Source: CAXBNB01 sp040222275
Lineage (GTDB): Bacteria; Bacteroidota; Bacteroidia; Cytophagales; Cyclobacteriaceae
Direction: 5' to 3'
Length of the DNA stretch: 64,000 nucleotides
Assembly (NCBI GenBank): GCA_040222275.1
Contig: JAVKDJ010000045.1
Coordinates: 248,001-312,000 of the forward strand
In this document: one piece after another, positions 8,844 to 16,373 of the stretch
Numbering within the stretch: the stretch's first letter is position 1
Layout: the number at the start of each line of letters is the position of its first letter
Translations under genes and position numbers: made by a program
The notes under the pieces: model-generated
What the model was told of the DNA's origin: nothing
What the model saw: the letters and a program-made list of their open reading frames with translations, nothing else
The model's database searches: none

Positions 8844-9170
8844 ATGAGTGACATCAAAAAAGATTTTGTACACACCGTGTTTTTTTGGTTGAAAAACCCA
8901 GAGAACAGTAACGACAGACAAAAATTCGAAGCTTCCCTGAAGACCTTCATTAAGAATTCAGAGTTCGTAAAAGCCTCGCAAGTGGGCATCCCTTCAGTAG
9001 CCCAAAGGGACGTAATCGACAGCTCCTATACTTATTCATTGCTCACCACCTTTCCTTCCAGGGAAGAGCACGACAAGTATCAGGTGGAGCCGGCACACAC
9101 GACTTTTATCAATGAATGCAAGGACCTTTGGAGCAAAGTCCTGGTATATGATTCTGAAAGTATTTATTGA
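8844..9170 (+). CDS. Dabb-domain (stress-responsive alpha/beta barrel) protein
   Basis: A 108-residue cytoplasmic protein spanning a single Dabb (ferredoxin-like dimeric barrel) domain. The opening VHTVFFWLKNP matches the usual H-x-V-x-F-x-x-K strand, SYTYSLLTTFPSREEHDKYQ is the mid-domain strand-helix, and AHTTFINECKDLW is the final helix. Family members form dimeric barrels. A few are enzymes, but most have no known activity. It is a single-gene unit followed by a 17-bp perfect palindrome. Function unknown. Confidence 0.85.
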   Translation: MSDIKKDFVHTVFFWLKNPENSNDRQKFEASLKTFIKNSEFVKASQVGIPSVAQRDVIDSSYTYSLLTTFPSREEHDKYQVEPAHTTFINECKDLWSKVLVYDSESIY

Positions 9171-9178
9171 TTGATGAA

Positions 9179-9221
9179 GGGTAAACGCATTTAAATGCTA
9201 TGTTTTTAAATGCGTTTACCC
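9179..9221. terminator. Perfect 17-bp inverted repeat after the Dabb gene
   Basis: GGGTAAACGCATTTAAA (9179-9195) is exactly complementary to TTTAAATGCGTTTACCC (9205-9221) with a 9-nt loop. It begins 8 nt after the Dabb stop, so it is probably a transcription terminator or 3'-end stabilising hairpin. There is no strong U tract after it. Confidence 0.55.
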
Positions 9222-9385
9222 GGTTGATTTAAAGGGTCTGTAATCTTAAATTTTGGTCGGTATCAGCACTCAATTGTAAGGTCATAGAATTGTAATGTAC
9301 ACCACAAACCAACAATACAGACACCCCACCTCCACTTCTATAAGTACCTAAAGCCAGAAGTTATGGTAGCCCAGCTACATTTCAA

Positions 9386-11254
9386 TTACCAAAACACCCC
9401 ATACAAAAAGGCCACAATGGCAATAATGCCCAAAGCTCCAATATTGAAACCGACAGTGGTATCAAATAAGGTTCTGGGGTTATCCAGTTTCATTGCCTTG
9501 GGATCTTCAATGTCTATTTTTACATTGGTATAAAATATCACTCCCACCATCGAGAGCAAAACCCCCATCATAAATATCGACTCAAGGCCCAAAGCCTGAT
9601 AGGTGCTGCTAAACAAAAGGCCTACCAGCAGGCATGCACCCCCTAGTATCATAAAAACATAGGAGGCATTAACGGAAAATTTTTGCGAGTCATTATCTCC
9701 TGCAGGCGAATTGATTTTAATTCCTTTGTCCAAAAAGGATATGACAGACGCTACCGTACACAAAATGATAAAAACGTATCCCATTCTGAATATGAATGGG
9801 ATTTCAGGAAGTAATAGTTTGATGACAATACCAATAGGTATGGTGAGAATAGTCGTCCACAATGCAGCCCTGGAAGTGGCTTGCTTCCAGAAAATCCCCA
9901 TGGCAAATACCACTACCACCCCGGGGTAAATGAACCCCGTGTATTCCTGAATGTATTGAAACACCTGATCCAGATTGCTGAGCATAGGAGCTACCCCCAT
10001 AGCGACAATTAACGACACAAAAGCAGCCAACCGGCCTACCCACACCATTTCCTTGTTGGATGCTTTTTTATTGAAAAACTCTTTGTAAATGTCGAGGGTA
10101 AAAATAGTAGATGTACTATTGATCATGGAAGCCAACGATGATACAATGGCAGCCGCCAAGGCAGCAAATGCCAAGCCCCTCACCCCTGTTGGCACGAAAT
10201 TTTTGAGCAACCACGGATAAGCCTCATCAGACTTGCCGATTTCACCTATTGCTTCTATCGGCTTACCTATAATAACAGAGAGCTCCTGTGGACTAAATTC
10301 ATTGACCAGTACATAGGCCGTAATGCCAGGTATAACCACCAGCAAGGGCACCAATATTTTTAAATATCCAGCGAAGATCAATCCTTTTTTGGCTTGCTCG
10401 ATCGATTTGGCTGCTAGTCCCTTTTGGATGATGTACTGATTAAAACCCCAGTAACCCAGGTTAGTCAACCACATAGCCCCGAACAACACTGCTATGCCCG
10501 GCAAGTCGTGAAAAGTATCCTTGAAGCCACCAGAACCATCCGGCACCATTGAAGTCCCTTTTTCTATCACCATAGTAAAGTGCTTCGTGGCTTTTTGATA
10601 AATGAGCCCAATACCATCCAAAATGCTGCCCGCCCCCACAGCCTCCAATGCTAGAAAAGTAGTAAACAACCCACCAATCACAAGAAATATCACCTGGATA
10701 ACATCGGTCCAAGCCACAGAACTGAGGCCTCCGTATATGGAGTAAATACCTGAAAACCCCAAAAGACCGATAATACCATAGACAAGCGGGACACCAATGA
10801 TGTTTTCCAAGGCAAGAGCCCCAAGATAACTGACAGAAGTAAGATTGACCAGTACATATACCAGCAACCAAAAAATGGCAAAAAAGGAGCTCACAGACCT
10901 GTCGAACCGCTGGTTGATAAATTGGGGCATGGTGTAGATTTTCTTTTCCAGAAATATGGGCAGAAAGTACTTGGCCACAAGTATAAGGGTCACAGCTGCC
11001 ATCCATTCGTATGCGGCTATGGCGAGCCCGATGGCATAGCCAGAGCCAGACATGGCGATGAAATGTTCTGCGGAGATGTTGGCTGCTATCAGAGAAGCGC
11101 CCACTGCCCACCAGGTGAGGGAATTTCCGGCTAGAAAATAATCATTAGCAGTCTTTTCCGCTCCTTTTTTAGGTCTGGAAACCCACAATCCAATAGCAAT
11201 TATCGCTACACAATAAATAGTGAAAACAATGTAATCCAATGTCGAAAATCCCAT
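9386..11254 (-). CDS. Sodium/solute symporter, probable arabinose transporter
   Basis: A 622-residue inner-membrane protein of the SSS (SGLT-like) family, with about 14 membrane segments starting at LDYIVFTIYCVAIIAIGLWV. The motif ANISAEHFIAMSGSGYAIG is the unwound TM1 region of sugar-type SSS carriers, and AALAAAIVSSLASMINSTST is the Na+-site helix. The frame opens at 11293, but ATG 11254 gives the canonical short N-terminus. It diverges from the Nudix regulator, and its promoter sits between two copies of the operator also found at araBDA. Na+-driven L-arabinose uptake is therefore the best inference. Xylose or galactose uptake is possible from family alone. Confidence 0.88.
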   Translation of the reverse strand: MGFSTLDYIVFTIYCVAIIAIGLWVSRPKKGAEKTANDYFLAGNSLTWWAVGASLIAANISAEHFIAMSGSGYAIGLAIAAYEWMAAVTLILVAKYFLPIFLEKKIYTMPQFINQRFDRSVSSFFAIFWLLVYVLVNLTSVSYLGALALENIIGVPLVYGIIGLLGFSGIYSIYGGLSSVAWTDVIQVIFLVIGGLFTTFLALEAVGAGSILDGIGLIYQKATKHFTMVIEKGTSMVPDGSGGFKDTFHDLPGIAVLFGAMWLTNLGYWGFNQYIIQKGLAAKSIEQAKKGLIFAGYLKILVPLLVVIPGITAYVLVNEFSPQELSVIIGKPIEAIGEIGKSDEAYPWLLKNFVPTGVRGLAFAALAAAIVSSLASMINSTSTIFTLDIYKEFFNKKASNKEMVWVGRLAAFVSLIVAMGVAPMLSNLDQVFQYIQEYTGFIYPGVVVVFAMGIFWKQATSRAALWTTILTIPIGIVIKLLLPEIPFIFRMGYVFIILCTVASVISFLDKGIKINSPAGDNDSQKFSVNASYVFMILGGACLLVGLLFSSTYQALGLESIFMMGVLLSMVGVIFYTNVKIDIEDPKAMKLDNPRTLFDTTVGFNIGALGIIAIVAFLYGVFW

Positions 11255-11422
11255 CAGTACAGTTTTTTTTTGTTGAATTTTATTAAAAGGCAAATACTAA
11301 AATCAGAAAACTCTACCTGCCCTGCTACCACCGATAAACTCGCTGAAAACTCTCAATATATCTGGTGCTGCATTGATCCACCCCAAAATGCGAACCTGAA
11401 CAAATGAGATCGTATTTACATA

Positions 11423-11441
11423 AAGTGTCATAACAACACTT
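11423..11441. promoter_or_regulatory. AraR-type operator 1
   Basis: 19-bp palindrome AAGTGT-N7-ACACTT. It lies on the transcription-start side of the symporter's putative -7 element. The same arms recur at 11467, 12304 and (with one base changed) 12351. Confidence 0.75.
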
Positions 11442-11443
11442 TA

Positions 11444-11451
11444 CAAATATA
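11444..11451 (-). promoter_or_regulatory. Putative -7 element of the symporter gene
   Basis: Minus-strand TATATTTG fits TAnnTTTG. It lies between operators 1 and 2, as the araB -7 element lies between operators 3 and 4. A -33 element at normal spacing was not found. Confidence 0.5.
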
Positions 11452-11466
11452 GAAATATATTTTACA

Positions 11467-11485
11467 AAGTGTCCTAAAAACACTT
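11467..11485. promoter_or_regulatory. AraR-type operator 2
   Basis: 19-bp palindrome AAGTGT-N7-ACACTT, 44 bp centre to centre from operator 1. It is upstream of the symporter promoter and about 40 bp upstream of the regulator's -7 element, so it could serve both. Confidence 0.75.
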
Positions 11486-11524
11486 TAAAGATTGAAAAGC
11501 CTTCCACGTGTAGCCCAAATACAC

Positions 11525-11532
11525 TATTTTTG
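11525..11532 (+). promoter_or_regulatory. Putative -7 element of the arabinose regulator
   Basis: TATTTTTG fits TAnnTTTG. It ends only 6 nt before ATG 11539, which would make the transcript leaderless or nearly so. No -33 TTG at usual spacing was found. Confidence 0.4.
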
Positions 11533-11538
11533 CACCCT

Positions 11539-12231
11539 ATGAGTTTATATGCACAATACGACCGCCTGCTGGTTGCCATAGATTGTATCATCTTTGGTTT
11601 TGAGCAAGACAAATTGAAATTGCTTTTGATCAAAAGGGGCTTTGAACCTGAAAAGGGAAAGTGGTCGCTCATGGGTGGATTTGCCAACAACAACGAAAGC
11701 CTTGATGAAGCCGCAACACGTATCCTTGGCACATTGACAGGACTCAAAGATGTATTTATGGAGCAACTCTCCTGCTTCAGCCAGGTTGATCGTGATCCGG
11801 TAGAGCGGACCATCAGTTTGGCATACTACTCTCTCATTAACATTGAAGATCATGACGAAGAATTGATCAAACAATATGATGCCCAATGGTTTGACATGGA
11901 CCAGATACCTGATTTGATATTTGATCACAATGAGATGGTAGCAATGGCCCGTGAACGCCTGAAATACAAAGCCACCCATTACCCTGTAGGATTTGAATTG
12001 CTCCCTCCAAAATTTACCATGCCTCAGTTGCAATCCCTCTATGAAGCAATTTTTGAGAGCCCAATAGACAAACGCAACTTCATACGAAGGATCACGGCCC
12101 TCGACATCTTGGTAAAGCTGAATGAAAAACAAAAAGGTAAGGCCATTAAAAAAGCCTTTCTATACCGTTTTGATGCTGACAAATACAAGCAGCAACTGCA
12201 TACAGGCAATAATTTTCTGGTAAAACCATAG
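11539..12231 (+). CDS. araR: Nudix-type transcriptional regulator of arabinose use (AraR/NrtR family)
   Basis: A 230-residue protein with an N-terminal Nudix fold (about 1-145) and a C-terminal winged helix (about 150-225), the NrtR layout. The Nudix box is degraded: GGFANNNESLDEAATRILG keeps the leading glycine and a Glu but lacks the REXXEE core, so hydrolysis is unlikely. In Bacteroides a protein of this family acts as the arabinose-responsive repressor AraR (established). Here it diverges from the symporter and precedes araBDA, with four shared palindromes nearby, which supports the same role. The predicted start at 11530 is a TTG; ATG 11539 is preferred. A paralogue lies at 43432-44133. 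Confidence 0.88.
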   Translation: MSLYAQYDRLLVAIDCIIFGFEQDKLKLLLIKRGFEPEKGKWSLMGGFANNNESLDEAATRILGTLTGLKDVFMEQLSCFSQVDRDPVERTISLAYYSLINIEDHDEELIKQYDAQWFDMDQIPDLIFDHNEMVAMARERLKYKATHYPVGFELLPPKFTMPQLQSLYEAIFESPIDKRNFIRRITALDILVKLNEKQKGKAIKKAFLYRFDADKYKQQLHTGNNFLVKP

Positions 12232-12303
12232 AATCAAGCCTCAACCGAGCAAATTCTATTTCCCAGTCCCTTTAGAGTATAACCGACCAGTTTGGATAAC
12301 TTT

Positions 12304-12322
12304 AAGTGTCGTATTGACACTT
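12304..12322. promoter_or_regulatory. AraR-type operator 3
   Basis: 19-bp palindrome AAGTGT-N7-ACACTT. It overlaps the TTG (12314-12316) proposed as the -33 element of the araBDA promoter, so a bound repressor would block sigma contact. Confidence 0.75.
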
Positions 12323-12343
12323 TAATAAAAATTACTACATTTG
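12314..12343 (+). promoter_or_regulatory. araBDA promoter (-33 TTG, -7 TACATTTG)
   Basis: TTG at 12314-12316, a 19-bp spacer, then TACATTTG at 12336-12343. Both elements and the spacing fit the Bacteroidota housekeeping promoter. The start site would fall just before operator 4, leaving a leader of roughly 35 nt to ATG 12383. Confidence 0.7.
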
Positions 12344-12350
12344 CACTTAA

Positions 12351-12369
12351 TAGTGTCATTTAAACACTT
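12351..12369. promoter_or_regulatory. AraR-type operator 4
   Basis: TAGTGT-N7-ACACTT, one base different from the other three copies. It lies 7 nt downstream of the -7 element, at or just after the start site, 47 bp centre to centre from operator 3. Confidence 0.72.
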
Positions 12370-12382
12370 TATTGTAATTCCT

Positions 12383-14029
12383 ATGACAAACCAACAATAT
12401 ACCATTGGGTTGGATTTCGGTTCGGACAGTGTACGTGCCCTTGTCGTTAATACAGACACAGGAGAAGAAGTGGCTGCTGCTGTGAAAAATTACCCCAGAT
12501 GGCAGCAAGGTGCCTATTGCATTCCGCATCAAAATCAATTCAGGCAGCATCCCAATGACTACATAGAAACAATGGAAACGGCCCTACTGGAGGTATTGGA
12601 ATCTTCAAAAGTGGCTGAGTCCGTCATTGGTATTGGTGTGGACACGACTGGTTCCACGCCTTGCCCGGTTAACAAGCAAGGCGTGCCGCTGGCCCTGTTA
12701 CCGGGTTTTGAAGAAAATCCGAATGCGATGTTTCACTTATGGAAAGACCACACAGCCATCAAAGAGGCAGAAGCTATCAATTCCTGCAACAAAAAATCTT
12801 CCACTGATTACCTGAAGTATGTCGGTGGCATATATTCTTCCGAATGGTACTGGGCAAAAATTGCCCGGACCCATAAAATAGACCCTGAAGTAAGGAAAAA
12901 TGCCTATACGTGGGTGGAACATTGCGATTGGATACCTTTCCTCTTGACAGGTGGCAATGATGTAGGCAAAATGAAAAGAAGCGTTTGTGCTGCTGGTCAC
13001 AAAGTGCTATGGCACCAGGAATATAATGGGGTACCAAAAATTGAATTCTTGGTCAGAGCAGATGAATGCCTAACTGGCTTCAGGACAGAATTGCTAAGTG
13101 AGACATATACCAGTGATATTCCTGCGGGAAAGCTAAGTGAAGAATGGGCGACAAAACTCGGGTTATCAACAGAAGTTGTAGTGGCCGTTGGTGCGTATGA
13201 TGCCCATATGGGGGCTGTTGGAGGTCAGATAGAAAGTGGCTATCTGAGCAAAGTAATTGGCACCTCTACTTGCGACATCATGGTAGCTCCCCTAACAGAA
13301 AAGGAGCGTCTGGTGAAAGGTATTTGTGGTCAGGTGAATGGTTCTGTCATCCCTGGCATGCTGGGATTGGAAGCCGGCCAATCGGCTTTTGGGGATGTAT
13401 ATGCATGGTTTAAGCAGCTGCTGATGTGGCCACTTGAATTGACTCCTGACTCAACCAAAAAAAACCTTATTAAAGAATTAGACGAGAAGATCATACCTCA
13501 ATTGGCCTCCACTGCGGCTAAATTAAAGCCTGAAACTACCGACCCGGTTGCGTTGGATTGGATGAATGGCAGAAGGACACCAGATGCGAACCAGGCCCTT
13601 AAAGGTGTACTATCAGGTATCAATTTGGGAACAGACCCTCCAAGGGTTTTCAAAAGTCTGGTTGAAGCTACCTGTTTTGGTGCGAGGAGTATAGCGGAAC
13701 GGTTCAGACAGGAAGGTGTTGAAATTAAAGGCGTGATAGCCTTGGGAGGTGTAGCAAAAAAATCAAATTATGTAATGCAAACTCTGTCAGATGTGATGCA
13801 AATGCCAATCAAAGTAGGCAAGTCTGAGCAAACATGTGCACTGGGTGCTGCCATGTTTGCTTCCGTGGCAGCTGGCAAGCACACAAAAATAGAAGAAGCC
13901 ATCGCACAGATGGGCAGTGGATTTGAAAAAACTTATCAACCCAATAAAGACCTGGCAGAAGTGTATGACCATCTATACTCCAAATATGTTCAGTTAGGAA
14001 AAGCCATTGAATCAATCACTACATTATGA
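12383..14029 (+). CDS. araB: Ribulokinase (FGGY family)
   Basis: A 548-residue cytoplasmic kinase that converts L-ribulose to L-ribulose 5-phosphate with ATP. The start of the FGGY N-domain is YTIGLDFGSDSVRALVV (phosphate 1 loop), followed by GIGVDTTGSTPCPV, and the C-domain carries VIALGGVAKKSNYVMQ. Length matches the araB-type ribulokinase (about 550), not xylulokinase (about 490). The frame opens at 12341 inside the promoter; ATG 12383 is the sensible start. The stop overlaps the araD start by ATGA, so the two are translationally coupled. Order araB-araD-araA and the operators support arabinose catabolism. Confidence 0.95.
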   Translation: MTNQQYTIGLDFGSDSVRALVVNTDTGEEVAAAVKNYPRWQQGAYCIPHQNQFRQHPNDYIETMETALLEVLESSKVAESVIGIGVDTTGSTPCPVNKQGVPLALLPGFEENPNAMFHLWKDHTAIKEAEAINSCNKKSSTDYLKYVGGIYSSEWYWAKIARTHKIDPEVRKNAYTWVEHCDWIPFLLTGGNDVGKMKRSVCAAGHKVLWHQEYNGVPKIEFLVRADECLTGFRTELLSETYTSDIPAGKLSEEWATKLGLSTEVVVAVGAYDAHMGAVGGQIESGYLSKVIGTSTCDIMVAPLTEKERLVKGICGQVNGSVIPGMLGLEAGQSAFGDVYAWFKQLLMWPLELTPDSTKKNLIKELDEKIIPQLASTAAKLKPETTDPVALDWMNGRRTPDANQALKGVLSGINLGTDPPRVFKSLVEATCFGARSIAERFRQEGVEIKGVIALGGVAKKSNYVMQTLSDVMQMPIKVGKSEQTCALGAAMFASVAAGKHTKIEEAIAQMGSGFEKTYQPNKDLAEVYDHLYSKYVQLGKAIESITTL

Positions 14030-14727
14030 AAAAATACCAGACCATAAAAGAAGAGGCTTACCATGCCAATATGCAACTACCTCAGCTGGGACTTGTTCTT
14101 TTCACTTTTGGCAATGCCAGTGCAGTGGATCGAAAAAGTGGTGTATTTGCCATCAAGCCAAGTGGTGTGCCTTATGAAGCACTCAAAATTGGAGACATGG
14201 TAGTGGTTGATTTTGAAAACAATATTCTGGAAGGCGATATGAGGCCGTCTTCAGATACAAAAACCCATGCAGTATTGTACAAACATTGGAAGTCAGTGGG
14301 GGGTATTGTGCATACCCATTCGACTTATGCCACTGCCTGGGCCCAGTCCCAACTGGACATTCCCATCTTTGGCACCACCCATGCCGACCACCTCGCATTT
14401 GATGTGCCCTGTGCCCCTGTAATGAGCGACGAGATGATCCTGGGCGATTACGAGCACGAAACCGGTTTTCAGATATTGAATTGTTTTAAAGAGAAAAAAA
14501 TCACACCGGATGAAGTACCTATGGTGGTAGTGGCCAACCACGCCCCTTTTACGTGGGGGGCAAATGCGGCCCAGGCAGTGTATCACAGTGCTGTATTGGA
14601 AGAAGTAGCCAAAATGGCCTGGATTACCAAAACAATTAACCCGCAAGCCCCGCGGCTCAAAGCATCCCTGAAACAAAAACACTACGAAAGAAAACACGGT
14701 AAAGACGCCTACTATGGTCAGTCATAG
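14026..14727 (+). CDS. araD: L-ribulose-5-phosphate 4-epimerase
   Basis: A 233-residue class II aldolase-like metalloenzyme that epimerises L-ribulose 5-phosphate to D-xylulose 5-phosphate, feeding the pentose phosphate pathway. The conserved N-terminal GNASAVDRKSGVFAIKPSG binds phosphate, GGIVHTHSTYATAWAQ supplies the Zn-binding HxH, and VVVANHAPFTWG supplies the third His. Length equals the E. coli enzyme (about 231). It starts within the araB stop codon. The gap to araA is 54 nt. Confidence 0.95.
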   Translation: MKKYQTIKEEAYHANMQLPQLGLVLFTFGNASAVDRKSGVFAIKPSGVPYEALKIGDMVVVDFENNILEGDMRPSSDTKTHAVLYKHWKSVGGIVHTHSTYATAWAQSQLDIPIFGTTHADHLAFDVPCAPVMSDEMILGDYEHETGFQILNCFKEKKITPDEVPMVVVANHAPFTWGANAAQAVYHSAVLEEVAKMAWITKTINPQAPRLKASLKQKHYERKHGKDAYYGQS

Positions 14728-14781
14728 GCACGGCACCCTAATGATCCACTTTACGCATCCAAATCACAGAAAAGAAAAACA

Positions 14782-16272
14782 ATGATCTCAATAAAAAACA
14801 ACGAAGTTTGGTTCATAACAGGCAGTCAGCATCTATACGGCCCGGAAACTTTAAAACAAGTAGCCAATCATTCCCACCACATTGCAACCTCACTTGATAA
14901 TGAAGGCAACATCCCTGTGAAAGTAGTGTATAAAGGTGTGGTTACCACCCCGAATGAAATCACAAAGACCTGTCAGGAGGCCAATAATGCCAACCAATGC
15001 ATAGGTTTGGTTTTATGGATGCACACTTTCTCACCAGCCAAAATGTGGATCCAAGGGCTGCAATCGTTAAACAAACCCTTTCTACACCTACATACCCAGT
15101 ACAACTCTGAAATTCCCTGGGCCAATATTGACATGGATTTCATGAACTTAAACCAATCAGCCCATGGCGATAGGGAATTTGGTTTCATGTGTACCCGTCT
15201 GGGTATAAGAAGAAAAGTAGTGGTAGGACATTGGCAGGACGAAAGGGTACTCAACCAGATCAATATCTGGACGCGAGTGGCCTCAGCCCACCATGATGCC
15301 CGAAATGGCAAGGTTGCCCGAATAGGTGACAACATGCGTGAAGTAGCCGTTACAGAGGGCGACAAAGTAGAAGCGCAGATGATGTTCGGTTATTCAGTAA
15401 ATGGATACGGGGTGGGCGATCTGGTGGCCTATATAGATTCTGCTACCGACTCAGATGTCAAGTCAATTATTGATGATTATGAAAGCAGCTATCTCCTGAG
15501 TGAAGATTTGAAGCTGGGAGGGGCCAGACGATATTCACTGGAAGATGCAGCCAGAATCGAGGCAGGCATGCGTAACTTTCTGAACGAAGGTAGTTTTACC
15601 GCATTCACAGATACCTTTGAAGACCTTCATGGTATGAAGCAGTTGCCGGGCATTGCCACCCAAAGACTGATGGCCGATGGCTATGGTTTTGGAGGTGAAG
15701 GCGACTGGAAAACGGCTGCTCTTGTTCGCGCCATGAAAGTAATGGGTGCAAATATGAAAGGGGGGAATTCCTTTATGGAGGATTACACTTATCACTTCAA
15801 CAAAGGGAACGACCGGGTATTGGGTTCGCACATGCTGGAGATTTGTCCCAGCATAAGCCAGGAAAAACCCAAATGTGAAGTACATCCTTTGGGTATAGGG
15901 GGCAAAGAAGATCCTGTAAGGTTGGTATTTGATGCAGCACCCGGAAAGGCCCTCAATGCCTCTGTTGTAGATATGGGCAGTAGGATGCGACTGATCGTCA
16001 ACGAAGTGGAAGGCCTAAAACTCGAAAATGAATTGCCAAAACTTCCGGTGGCACGTGTACTTTGGGATGCAAAACCCAACCTCAATATTGCCGCCACGGC
16101 ATGGATATTGGCAGGTGGTGCACACCATACTTGCTACAGTCAGAACTTGAGCACAGAATACCTTGATGACTATGCCGACATGGTTGGAATAGAAATGGTC
16201 CTGATCAATGAAGATACCGACTTATATTCTTTCAAAAGTACTTTGAGGCATAATGAAGCTTTTTCTATCTGA
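14782..16272 (+). CDS. araA: L-arabinose isomerase
   Basis: A 496-residue Mn-dependent isomerase converting L-arabinose to L-ribulose, first step of the pathway. The N-terminus EVWFITGSQHLYGPETL is characteristic. The metal and catalytic residues fall at family positions: Glu306 (GGEGDWK), Glu333 (SFMEDYTYHF), His350 (LGSHMLEI) and His449 (GGAHHTCYS), so the enzyme should be active. It is the last gene of araB-araD-araA. No clear terminator was found in the 101 bp before the convergent permease gene. Confidence 0.97.
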   Translation: MISIKNNEVWFITGSQHLYGPETLKQVANHSHHIATSLDNEGNIPVKVVYKGVVTTPNEITKTCQEANNANQCIGLVLWMHTFSPAKMWIQGLQSLNKPFLHLHTQYNSEIPWANIDMDFMNLNQSAHGDREFGFMCTRLGIRRKVVVGHWQDERVLNQINIWTRVASAHHDARNGKVARIGDNMREVAVTEGDKVEAQMMFGYSVNGYGVGDLVAYIDSATDSDVKSIIDDYESSYLLSEDLKLGGARRYSLEDAARIEAGMRNFLNEGSFTAFTDTFEDLHGMKQLPGIATQRLMADGYGFGGEGDWKTAALVRAMKVMGANMKGGNSFMEDYTYHFNKGNDRVLGSHMLEICPSISQEKPKCEVHPLGIGGKEDPVRLVFDAAPGKALNASVVDMGSRMRLIVNEVEGLKLENELPKLPVARVLWDAKPNLNIAATAWILAGGAHHTCYSQNLSTEYLDDYADMVGIEMVLINEDTDLYSFKSTLRHNEAFSI

Positions 16273-16373
16273 TTTGAACATTTAATCGAAAGAATTCCTT
16301 GGGGATCGGCCTGGGGATAGGTGGTTCCAAAAATTTGCTAGTGTCTTTTGGTTACCAAATTCACTCCGCTCCC

